Assembly (NCBI GenBank): GCA_002298155.1
Contig: DBME01000309.1
Span: 7,254-14,296 of the forward strand
Length of the DNA: 7,043 bases
From: Holophagaceae bacterium UBA706
GTDB lineage: Bacteria > Acidobacteriota > Holophagae > Holophagales > Holophagaceae
Direction of reading: 5' to 3'
Below are positions 1 through 6,143 of this stretch, in pieces. Both the position numbers and the translations under genes were made by a program. Every line of letters begins with the position of its first letter. Position 1 is the first letter of the stretch. The notes under the pieces are model-generated. The model saw only the letters and a program-made list of their open reading frames with translations. It searched no databases and was not told where the DNA came from.

Positions 1-1040
1 TGCCCGGCATGGACGGCATCCAGGTCATGGGCCACATCCACCAGAACGAGCGCCTGCGGGAGATCCCCGTGGTGATGCTCTCGGCCCAGAGCGACCAGGA
101 GAACATCGTCAAGTGCCTCAAGCTGGGCGCCCAGGACTACCTGCCCAAGCCCTTCGATCAGCGGATCCTCAACGCACGCATCGTCTCGTGCCTTGAAAGA
201 AAGCGGCTGCGGGACCTGGAGCGGGAGTACATCCAGCGCCTGGAGGCCATGGAAGGCCAGCTCAAGCGCTCCAACGACGAGCTTCTCCAGGCTAACCAGG
301 TCAAGAGCCGGTTCCTGGCCACCGCCGCCCACGACCTCAAGAACCCGCTGACCGGCATCCTGCTTCTCGCGGAGATGCTCGCCGCCGACCCCGGAGGACC
401 CCGGTCCGACATCGCCATCCGGGCCGAGCGCATCCGGGACGTGGGCCAGAAGATGCTCCGCATCATCGGGAGCCTGCTGGAGACCGCCGCCCAGGAGATC
501 CGGGACGTGACCCTCAACCTCGAGGAGTCCAACATCCCGGCCCTGGTCCATCAGGTGGTGGCGGCCAACCTCGAGTACGCCCAGAGCAAGGACATCCGCC
601 TCTCCTACCAGGAGCTGCTGGCCGGCGAGTGCTGGGGCGCCGTGGACGAGGTGCACTTCCGCCAGGCGGTGGACAACCTCGTGAACAACGCCATCAAGTA
701 CTCGCCCCGGGGCAAGGAGGTGGAGGTGACCCTCTCGCCGCGGGTGATCGGAGGGCGCTCCTTCGTGGAGATCCAGGTGCGCGACCAGGGCCCGGGCCTG
801 ACCCCCGAGGACAAGGCCCAGGCCTTCGGCCTGTTCCAGCGCCTTTCGGCGGTGCCCACGGGCGGGGAGTACAGCACGGGCCTGGGGCTCTCCATCGTCA
901 AGCAGATGGTGGAACTCCACGGGGGCAGGGTCTGGATCGAAAGCGAGCACGGGCACGGGGCCACCTTCTGCATCGAGCTGCCCCTGCGCACGGCGGTGGG
1001 TGCGGGTTCCGCCGGGGCGAAGGACCCTGGGCAGCATTGA
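1..1040 (+). CDS. Receiver-histidine kinase hybrid protein, 5' end cut off by window edge
   Basis: This is a cytoplasmic two-component signalling protein. It enters the window inside a response-regulator receiver domain; the frame reads PGMDG at its left edge, the stretch that normally follows the phosphoacceptor Asp, so that Asp lies outside the window. Numbering from the Met at position 9, the receiver continues with the MLSA segment (Ser25) and the conserved Lys47 in LPKPF. A charged, probably coiled-coil linker follows (about 60-100). Next comes a HisKA dimerisation domain with the H-box AAHDLKNPL (His108, bases 330-332) and a HATPase_c domain. In the latter, the N-box is DNLVNNAIKY (about 222-231), the G1 box DQGPG (259-263), the F-box FGLFQRL and the G2 box GLGLS (291-295). 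All catalytic boxes look intact. No membrane segment is visible, so it probably receives its signal through the receiver. The natural stop is at 1038-1040. The true start is unknown, and the stimulus and partner cannot be read from the sequence. Confidence 0.93.
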   Translation, partial: PGMDGIQVMGHIHQNERLREIPVVMLSAQSDQENIVKCLKLGAQDYLPKPFDQRILNARIVSCLERKRLRDLEREYIQRLEAMEGQLKRSNDELLQANQVKSRFLATAAHDLKNPLTGILLLAEMLAADPGGPRSDIAIRAERIRDVGQKMLRIIGSLLETAAQEIRDVTLNLEESNIPALVHQVVAANLEYAQSKDIRLSYQELLAGECWGAVDEVHFRQAVDNLVNNAIKYSPRGKEVEVTLSPRVIGGRSFVEIQVRDQGPGLTPEDKAQAFGLFQRLSAVPTGGEYSTGLGLSIVKQMVELHGGRVWIESEHGHGATFCIELPLRTAVGAGSAGAKDPGQH

Positions 1041-1066
1041 TCAAAACAACTATCTAGTTATACAAT
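1037..1066 (+). promoter_or_regulatory. Candidate sigma-70-type promoter in AT-rich island
   Basis: A TTGATC box (1037-1042, overlapping the kinase stop codon) is followed after 18 bases by TACAAT (1061-1066). These match 4/6 and 5/6 of the bacterial housekeeping -35/-10 consensus. The boxes lie in the only clearly AT-rich stretch of the window (about 1041-1090), directly after the kinase gene and upstream of the cytochrome and barrel genes. A transcript from here would have a leader of roughly 230 bases before the cytochrome start at 1304. AT-rich DNA produces such matches by chance, so this is a candidate only. Confidence 0.35.
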
Positions 1067-1118
1067 TTAATAAAAAAATATTCTTGCATCGCTAAGAGGA
1101 TGGGGCGATCTTCTATTC

Positions 1119-1139
1119 GGGGAGGCGAAAGCCTCCTCC
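1119..1139 (+). other. GAAA-tetraloop hairpin in the intergenic region
   Basis: GGAGGC (1121-1126) and GCCTCC (1131-1136) form a perfect 6-bp stem closed by a GAAA tetraloop. Two more G-C pairs (1119-1120 with 1138-1139) can form if T1137 is bulged. No T-run follows, so it is not a textbook intrinsic terminator. It sits about 80 bases after the kinase stop and about 165 bases before the cytochrome start. It could be a weak terminator, an RNA stability element or part of a structured leader. I found no conserved core of a known riboswitch class around it. Confidence 0.35.
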
Positions 1140-1243
1140 CCACCCAAGCCTCTTCCTAATTCGCCCAATTTTTCTCGAATGGCCGTGACCCATTGACCAT
1201 GGGCTTCCGGCGCAACCGCAACCCTGTCCCCAGGGCCTCCCCG

Positions 1244-1258
1244 GAGGTCCAGGACCTC
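1244..1258. promoter_or_regulatory. 15-base interrupted palindrome, possible operator
   Basis: GAGGTCC and GGACCTC are exact reverse complements separated by a single A. A perfect 7-base half-site around one central base is a shape typical of binding sites for dimeric repressors or activators. It lies 45 bases upstream of the cytochrome start codon, in non-coding DNA, where an operator would make sense. The spacer is too short for an RNA hairpin using all 7 pairs. The regulator is unknown and no second copy was noticed in the window. Confidence 0.3.
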
Positions 1259-1290
1259 GTCTACCTGTCTGCGCGCCCCGGCGCCCCAAC

Positions 1291-1297
1291 GAAAGGA
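1291..1297 (+). promoter_or_regulatory. Ribosome binding site that fixes the cytochrome start at 1304
   Basis: GAAAGGA lies 6 bases before the ATG at 1304. Two other in-frame ATGs are less likely. The one at 1298 directly abuts this site, and the one at 1193 would add a proline- and arginine-rich stretch ahead of an otherwise clean signal peptide. Confidence 0.65.
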
Positions 1298-1303
1298 ATG
1301 CCC

Positions 1304-1627
1304 ATGAAAGCCCTCGCCCTTCTCACCTTGGCGGCCCTCCTTGCCGCACCTTTGGCCGCCGAGCCCAAAGGCAGCGACACCAAGGGCAAGTTCTACTTCA
1401 AGAAGAGCTGCAAGTCCTGCCACGTGGACAAGGGTTCGGCCGCGGTGCTGACGCCCCTTTCCAAGACCCAGGCCCAGTGGCGCAAGTTCTTCGACGCCGG
1501 CAAGCACGGCAAGGCCGGGGAGACGCTCACGCCCAAGTTCGGGACGCCCGAGCAGATCCTCGACATCAAGACCTTCCTCATCAACCACGCCTCCGATTCC
1601 CCTCAGCCCGAAACCTGCGGCGGCTGA
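1304..1627 (+). CDS. Small exported monoheme cytochrome c
   Basis: This encodes a 107-residue periplasmic electron carrier. The N-terminus is a Sec signal peptide: Lys2, a hydrophobic run of Leu and Ala (3-18), and likely cleavage after Ala19. The mature part of about 88 residues has one heme-attachment motif, C36-K-S-C39-H40, preceded by the segment KFYFKKS. The rest resembles a class I cytochrome fold, with a C-terminal helix around PEQILDIKTFLINHA (82-96). The mature chain contains no methionine at all. The spot where the distal Met often sits (LTPKF, 75-79) has Thr76, so the sixth iron ligand would have to be a His (His68 or His95), a Lys, or nothing. It ends in PETCGG, with a third Cys (Cys105) outside the heme motif. 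Heme must be attached by a cytochrome c maturation system encoded elsewhere. The barrel gene begins 25 bases downstream, so the two are probably cotranscribed. Its electron partner is unknown; the barrel neighbour and the downstream Psr-type operon are candidates. Confidence 0.88.
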   Translation: MKALALLTLAALLAAPLAAEPKGSDTKGKFYFKKSCKSCHVDKGSAAVLTPLSKTQAQWRKFFDAGKHGKAGETLTPKFGTPEQILDIKTFLINHASDSPQPETCGG

Positions 1628-1652
1628 TCGCCCCCCGCGCCTGGAGCCAACC

Positions 1653-3338
1653 ATGCGAATTTCCCGACTGGCACTATCCCTCGCCGTCCTCGCTCCCCTC
1701 GGGCTTTCCGCCCAGGAGGACGTCAAGACCCAGATCAATGAACTCAAGAAGCAGGTGGCCGCCCTCGAGGAGAAGGCCAAGGAACAGGAACGGACCCTCA
1801 CCAAGGTGGAGACCAAGGTCGCCCAGGACAACATCGCCTGGGGCGGCGACCTCCGCACCCGTTTCGACAGCGCCACCTGGCATTTCAACCCCTACCAGCA
1901 GTTCCTGGGCTTCGTTCAGAATCCGGCCCCCGGGCCCAGCAACCCCTATCCCTTCATGCCCGTGACCCAGCAGGTTCCCGGGCAGGACTACACGAACTCC
2001 GTGCAGTGGTCCACGCGCCTGCGGCTGCGCATGACCATCAACATCAACGAGCACGCCAAGATCATGGGCCGCCTGACGATGTACAAGGTCCACGGCGGCG
2101 CCGACGTGCCCGTCTTCAACGGCTCCCCCAACACCGTCCAGAACTCCTTCAACAGCGGCAAGGTCCCGGGCACCGACAGCCTGCGGGTGGAACGCGCCAG
2201 CTTCGTCTACGACTGGCCCAAGGTGGGCGTCCTCTCCATCGGGCGCCAGAACACTTCCGACGGGCCTCCCTTCGAGGTGCGCGAAGGCGGCGAGCGCCAG
2301 GCGACGCCCCAGGCCCTGGCCGTCAACGCCATGGTCGACGGCATCGGTTGGAAGTTCCACCTGGACGGCCTGGGCCTGCCCGAGCACACCCTCCTGGGTC
2401 TGTGCTACGGCGTGGGCTACGAGAGCGGCTTCGGCGGCGGCGGCCAGGTCAAGGCCAGCTACGCGCCCGTGGGCTTCAACTTCACCAACGCCACCATGGC
2501 CAACCCGGCCGCGGCGACCCTGCAGATCAATCCCATCGCCAACCTCAAGGACTCCACGGTCCTGGGCGTGATGTTCGACATGCCCCTGCTCTTCGAGGGG
2601 TTCGGCACGGTGCATTCCGCCAACGTCTACCTGGGCTACAACAAGTTCGGGAACATGACGGACATCCCGTACGGCCAGCTGAACAACTTCCCCGTGCCCG
2701 CCATGCCCGGCATGGGCGGCATGCCCAGCAGCCAGTACGTGACTGCCACCAACAACCTGGGCGACATGGACCAGTTCACCGCCACCTGGAAGCACAAGAT
2801 CGGCGATGCCTTCACCTACTTCGCCAGCTTCGGCTACATCAAGAGCCATCCCAACGGGAAGTCGTCCCAGTACGGGGCCTACTGGGACATGCCGGCGCAG
2901 ATGGGCGGCCCCGGCTACCAGCTGACGGGCTTCGGCGGCCTCCTGGGCGACCCCAACGCCAGCCATACCGCCAGCGCCTACTATGTGGGCGGGCGCTGGG
3001 ACGCCCTGAGCAACCTGGGCCTGGGCCTGGAGTTCAACCACGGCTCGCCGCGGTGGTTCACCTACAGCCCCGCCACCGGCGAAGCCACCGAGAAGCTCGG
3101 CACCCGGGGCGACGTGATGGAAGCCTACGTCCACTGGGAATTCGTCAAGAACGTCTCCCTGCGCGTGGGCTACCTGGACTACAAGTATTCCCACGCCTTC
3201 AGCGGCTGGCACATCGCCCCGTCGCCCATGTCCGGCTCCTGGGAATCGGCCTACAACCTGGACAACAACCCGATGCTCCAGTACGCCTCCCCCGCGGGCG
3301 TGAAGAACACCTACGTCTCGCTGGAAGTGAAGTTCTAG
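1653..3338 (+). CDS. DUF3373-family outer-membrane beta-barrel protein
   Basis: This 561-residue protein has a Sec signal peptide (about 1-20, cleavage after LSA). A short heptad-like coiled coil follows (about 24-56, rich in Lys, Glu, Val and Leu), as in trimeric or peptidoglycan-linked porins. The long remainder has alternating hydrophobic/polar strands and many aromatic and Gly residues. The chain ends in a strand closing with Phe561, the usual outer-membrane assembly signal. Segments such as SLRVERASFVYDWP (176-189), AYYVGGRWD (442-450), LEFNHGS (459-465) and KLGTRGDVMEAYV (481-493) match my memory of the DUF3373 family, described as putative outer-membrane channels in Geobacter-like and related anaerobes. 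Its substrate is not established. It could admit a respiratory substrate or be part of an outer-membrane electron route. A weak TGGAG lies 6 bases before the ATG. A Met-rich loop (MPGMGGMPSS, 351-360) is a local peculiarity. A strong hairpin follows the stop codon. Confidence 0.87.
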   Translation: MRISRLALSLAVLAPLGLSAQEDVKTQINELKKQVAALEEKAKEQERTLTKVETKVAQDNIAWGGDLRTRFDSATWHFNPYQQFLGFVQNPAPGPSNPYPFMPVTQQVPGQDYTNSVQWSTRLRLRMTININEHAKIMGRLTMYKVHGGADVPVFNGSPNTVQNSFNSGKVPGTDSLRVERASFVYDWPKVGVLSIGRQNTSDGPPFEVREGGERQATPQALAVNAMVDGIGWKFHLDGLGLPEHTLLGLCYGVGYESGFGGGGQVKASYAPVGFNFTNATMANPAAATLQINPIANLKDSTVLGVMFDMPLLFEGFGTVHSANVYLGYNKFGNMTDIPYGQLNNFPVPAMPGMGGMPSSQYVTATNNLGDMDQFTATWKHKIGDAFTYFASFGYIKSHPNGKSSQYGAYWDMPAQMGGPGYQLTGFGGLLGDPNASHTASAYYVGGRWDALSNLGLGLEFNHGSPRWFTYSPATGEATEKLGTRGDVMEAYVHWEFVKNVSLRVGYLDYKYSHAFSGWHIAPSPMSGSWESAYNLDNNPMLQYASPAGVKNTYVSLEVKF

Positions 3339-3348
3339 CCTGATCCCC

Positions 3349-3376
3349 GGTCCGGGGGCCGCGAGGCCCCCGGACC
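3349..3376 (+). terminator. 12-bp GC-rich stem-loop after the barrel gene
   Basis: Bases 3349-3360 and 3365-3376 are exact reverse complements (12 bp, 11 of them G-C), closed by the tetraloop GCGA (GNRA type). The stem starts 10 bases after the barrel stop codon and is followed by GTTTCCC, so there is only a three-T tract. Position and strength suggest an intrinsic terminator or a partial terminator/3'-end stabiliser. The poor T tract makes some readthrough into the downstream oxidoreductase operon plausible. Confidence 0.65.
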
Positions 3377-3381
3377 GTTTC

Positions 3382-3391
3382 CCGTATACGG
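3382..3391. promoter_or_regulatory. 10-bp perfect palindrome before the oxidoreductase operon
   Basis: CCGTATACGG is a perfect palindrome located 5 bases after the hairpin and 20 bases before the ATG at 3412. It overlaps the place where a promoter or leader of the downstream operon would be, and TATAC is the only AT-rich core there. It could be a small operator or a -10-like element, but a 10-bp palindrome can also arise by chance. No convincing -35 box was seen, because the region upstream is the GC-rich stem. Confidence 0.22.
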
Positions 3392-3411
3392 ACGTCCCCC
3401 CCGGAGGCACC

Positions 3412-5577
3412 ATGGACCGACGCCTGTTCCTGCAGATGGTGGGCGCTGGCGGCCTGGCCGCGACCAGCATCGCCTGCCCCAAGTTCTTCGGCAAAGGCAA
3501 GGCCGCCGCGGCTCCGCCCCCGAGGGGGATCCCCACCACCTGCGAGCTCTGCCCGAACAAGTGCTCGGTGCTGGCCATGGTGGAGAAGGGGAAGGTCCAC
3601 AAGCTGAACCCCAACCCCGAGAACCCCAAGTCCCGCAACATGCTCTGCGCCCGCGGGAACGCGGCCATCCAGCAGGTGTACGACCCCGACCGCCTCAAGC
3701 AGCCGCTGATCCGCGTCGGCGCGCGAGGCGAGGGGAAGTGGCGGCCCGTGAGCTGGGACGAGGCCTTCGACTTCGCCGCCGGCAAGCTGGCCGCGACCAA
3801 GGCGAAGTACGGGCCCGAGGGCACCCTCTGGTCGAGCACCGAAGGGTTCCAGGAGGTGTTCTTCAAGAACCTGGGCATGGCCTTCGGCAGCCCCAACATC
3901 CTCCGCCACCCCTCCCTGTGCCTGGCCTCGGTGAACCTGGCCTACTCCATGACCTTCGGCACGGTGCCCAGCTTCGACCTGCAGAACGCCAAGTACGTGA
4001 TCATGGCCGGGGCCAACCGTTTCGAGAGCTTCATCACCCCGGACACCATGGACCTCATCGGCGGCGTGATGGAGCGCAAGGCCAAGTTCGTCTACCTGGA
4101 TCCACGCTTCACGGTGACGGCCTCCAAGGCCGACGAGTGGTACGCCATCAAGCCGGGCACGGACCTGGCCTTCATCCTGGCAATGATCCACGTGATCGTC
4201 CGGGAGGAACGCTACGACAAGGTTTTCCTGGACCAGTGGACCGTGGGCTTCGACAAGCTCGTGGACCACGTGGCGCCCTACACCCCCGACTGGGCCGAGA
4301 AGGAGACGGGGATCCCCTCCGCCGACATCCTGCGCATCGCGCGGGAGTTCGCGGACGCCGGCCACCGGGCGGTGTTCTACGCGGGGCGGCGCTCCAGCTG
4401 GTACCAGAACGACTTCCAGATGCGCCGGGCCCAGGCCATCCTCAACTGCATCGTGGGCAACTGGGACCGGGAAGGGGGCATGGTCCCCAACCGCAAGGTG
4501 GCCAAGGGCGAGTTCATGTTCCTGCCCTGGGACGACCCCAAGGCGCCGCGGGTGGACGAGGTGGAGAAGAACTTCCCCCTGGCCTCGGCCAAGGACGGCG
4601 TCTACCTGCCGCTGCGGGAGAACGTCCTCAAGGGCGTGCCGTACCCCGTGAAGGCCTGGATGATCTACAAGCAGGACCCCCTGAACTCCGTGCCTGACCA
4701 GGGCAAGACCCTGAAGATGATGGAAGGCATGGACTTCATCGGGGTGGTGGACATCGCCATGAGCGACACGGCCTGGTTCGCGGACGTGGTCTTCCCCGAG
4801 AGCCACTACCTCGAGCGCACGGACCCCATCGAAGTGATGCCGGGCATCTGGCCCGCCGCCGTCCTGCGCCAGCAGGTGGTCAAGCCCATCCACGACACGA
4901 AGCCCTGCCTCGAGATCGCCCAGGGCCTGGCCAAGCGCCTGGGGCTCTCGGACTACTTCGACTACACCATCGACCAGTGGGTGGAGGCGGAGGCCAAGGA
5001 ACTCCCCGTGGAGAACGGCCTCGAGCACATGAAGAAGCACGGCGTAGTGGCCTTCAGCGAGGCCAAGTACGGCACCACCCGCAACGCCGCCCAGCGCTTC
5101 GTCACCAAGAGCGGCAAGATCGAGATCTTCTCCGAGCGGCTGGCGGAGGCCGGGCACGACCCCCTGCCGGTGTACGCCCCCCCGCAGCAGCCCCCCTCCG
5201 GGCGCTACCGCATGATCCTCGGCCGCAAAGCCACCATGACCCACGCGGCCCTGGCCAACCTCCCCTGGCTCCATGAGCACAACCCCGAGAACGACCTGTG
5301 GCTCAACCATGACGAGGCCGCGCGCCTGGGGATCCGCACCGGGGACCTGGTGCGGGTGACCAGCACCGCGGGCTCCGTGACCATCAAGGCCCGGGTGACG
5401 GAGGAGATCCGCCCCGACTGCGTCTTCATGCTCCACGGCTTCGGCAAGAAGTCCCCCTGGCTGCGGTCGGTGTACAACGTCGGCGCCGCGGATTCGGTGC
5501 TGCTGGAGACGGCCTGGGACAAGGTGAGCGGCAATGCCGCCATGCACGAGACGTTCGTCAACGTGGTGAGGGTGTGA
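3412..5577 (+). CDS. psrA: Molybdopterin oxidoreductase catalytic subunit, PsrA/PhsA type
   Basis: This 721-residue protein is the catalytic subunit of a respiratory complex of the DMSO-reductase superfamily. The N-terminus is a Tat signal (DRRLFLQ at 2-8, then a hydrophobic Gly/Ala stretch), so the folded enzyme acts in the periplasm. A [4Fe-4S] site has Cys44, Cys47, Cys51 and Cys79. Cys170 in HPSLCLAS sits where the molybdenum-ligating Cys is found in polysulfide and thiosulfate reductases. Cofactor-domain segments follow: VYLDPRFT (227-234), KPGTDLAF (247-254), YAGRRSSWYQND (323-334) and DTAWFADVVFPE (452-463). A C-terminal molybdopterin-dinucleotide domain spans about 598-718. The length suits PsrA/PhsA (about 740-760) better than ArrA or TtrA, which are longer. 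GGAGG (3403-3407) precedes the ATG by 4 bases. The ferredoxin gene starts 2 bases after the stop. Polysulfide, sulfur or thiosulfate reduction is the likeliest role; arsenate, selenate or an oxidative role is not excluded. The symbol is at family level only. Confidence 0.92.
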   Translation: MDRRLFLQMVGAGGLAATSIACPKFFGKGKAAAAPPPRGIPTTCELCPNKCSVLAMVEKGKVHKLNPNPENPKSRNMLCARGNAAIQQVYDPDRLKQPLIRVGARGEGKWRPVSWDEAFDFAAGKLAATKAKYGPEGTLWSSTEGFQEVFFKNLGMAFGSPNILRHPSLCLASVNLAYSMTFGTVPSFDLQNAKYVIMAGANRFESFITPDTMDLIGGVMERKAKFVYLDPRFTVTASKADEWYAIKPGTDLAFILAMIHVIVREERYDKVFLDQWTVGFDKLVDHVAPYTPDWAEKETGIPSADILRIAREFADAGHRAVFYAGRRSSWYQNDFQMRRAQAILNCIVGNWDREGGMVPNRKVAKGEFMFLPWDDPKAPRVDEVEKNFPLASAKDGVYLPLRENVLKGVPYPVKAWMIYKQDPLNSVPDQGKTLKMMEGMDFIGVVDIAMSDTAWFADVVFPESHYLERTDPIEVMPGIWPAAVLRQQVVKPIHDTKPCLEIAQGLAKRLGLSDYFDYTIDQWVEAEAKELPVENGLEHMKKHGVVAFSEAKYGTTRNAAQRFVTKSGKIEIFSERLAEAGHDPLPVYAPPQQPPSGRYRMILGRKATMTHAALANLPWLHEHNPENDLWLNHDEAARLGIRTGDLVRVTSTAGSVTIKARVTEEIRPDCVFMLHGFGKKSPWLRSVYNVGAADSVLLETAWDKVSGNAAMHETFVNVVRV
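5568..5572 (+). promoter_or_regulatory. Ribosome binding site inside psrA end, deciding the psrB start
   Basis: GAGGG lies within the last codons of the catalytic-subunit gene, 7 bases before the ATG at 5580. An in-frame GTG at 5574 overlaps the upstream stop but is only 1 base from this site, so ATG 5580 is preferred. The close packing suggests translational coupling of the two subunits. Confidence 0.6.
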
Positions 5578-5579
5578 CC

Positions 5580-6134
5580 ATGGCCAATCCTGCCCCCAAG
5601 CGCTACGCGATGGTCCTGGACTCCAGGAAATGCATCGACTGCAAGGCCTGCGTCGTGGCCTGCAAGGCCGAGAACGACGTCCCCCTGGGCGTCTTCCGCA
5701 ACCGCATCAACGTCGAGCGGGAAGGGGCCTTCCCCCGGCTGCGGGTGTCCTTCGACCCCGAGCAGTGCCACCACTGCGACAACCCGAGCTGCGTGCGGGT
5801 GTGCCCCACCGGCGCCAGCCTGCAGCGGGAGGACGGCATCGTGCTGGTCACCGAGGCGGACTGCATCGGCTGCAAGTACTGCATCGTGGCCTGTCCTTAC
5901 GGCGCCCGGTTCTTCAACGAGGAGACGAAGGTGGTGGACAAGTGCACCTTCTGCGCGCACCGGGTGGACCGGGGCGAGCTTCCCGCCTGCGTGGAGACCT
6001 GCCCCAGCAAGGTGCGGACCTTCGGGGACCTCACGGACCCCGCCAGCCCTCTGCATGTCCTCCTGTCGAGCCGGAGGTACCGCGTCCTCAAACCCCAGAC
6101 GGGCAACGGCCCCCAGCTGTACTACCTCTACTAG
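5580..6134 (+). CDS. psrB: Four-cluster [4Fe-4S] electron-transfer subunit, PsrB/PhsB type
   Basis: This 184-residue iron-sulfur protein would carry electrons between the membrane subunit and the molybdenum subunit. It has sixteen cysteines in four groups: C18/C21/C24/C28, C63/C66/C71/C75, C95/C98/C101/C105 and C122/C125/C137/C141. This is the standard pattern of the DmsB/NrfC/PsrB family with four cubane clusters, and none of the ligands is missing. The tail (RVLKPQTGNGPQLYYLY) is typical of PsrB-like proteins. There is no signal peptide. Like other members it is probably exported as a passenger with the Tat-targeted catalytic subunit, and it would therefore face the periplasm. It starts 2 bases after the catalytic gene and ends 9 bases before the membrane-subunit gene, so the three are surely one operon. 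The symbol is at family level; the substrate is not determined by this subunit. Confidence 0.93.
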   Translation: MANPAPKRYAMVLDSRKCIDCKACVVACKAENDVPLGVFRNRINVEREGAFPRLRVSFDPEQCHHCDNPSCVRVCPTGASLQREDGIVLVTEADCIGCKYCIVACPYGARFFNEETKVVDKCTFCAHRVDRGELPACVETCPSKVRTFGDLTDPASPLHVLLSSRRYRVLKPQTGNGPQLYYLY

Positions 6135-6143
6135 GAGCCGCCC

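Noticed and set aside
1041..1303. Cyclic-di-GMP (GEMM) riboswitch in the leader of the cytochrome gene
   Set aside because: The GCAAACC and CGCAAAGCC-type core sequences are absent; the GGCGAAAGCC hairpin loop only superficially resembles them.
1067..1888. Long minus-strand open frame across the cytochrome and start of the barrel gene
   Set aside because: It is an artefact of high GC3 coding on the plus strand; the plus-strand frames have signal peptides, a heme motif and ribosome binding sites, while this one has low-complexity, family-free sequence.
3412..3480. Tat lipoprotein signal with Cys22 as lipid anchor in the catalytic subunit
   Set aside because: The residues before Cys22 are SIA, with Ser at the -3 position instead of Leu/Val/Ile, so the lipobox is poor; an ordinary Tat signal is the simpler reading.
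1674..3899. 741-codon minus-strand frame opposite the barrel gene and start of the molybdoenzyme gene
   Set aside because: Its product is a Gly/Val/His/Ala-rich shadow with no recognisable domain and it overlaps two well-supported genes.
3199..5547. 782-codon minus-strand frame opposite the molybdoenzyme gene
   Set aside because: The length is due to few stop codons in GC-rich DNA; the opposite strand encodes a complete family-typical enzyme.
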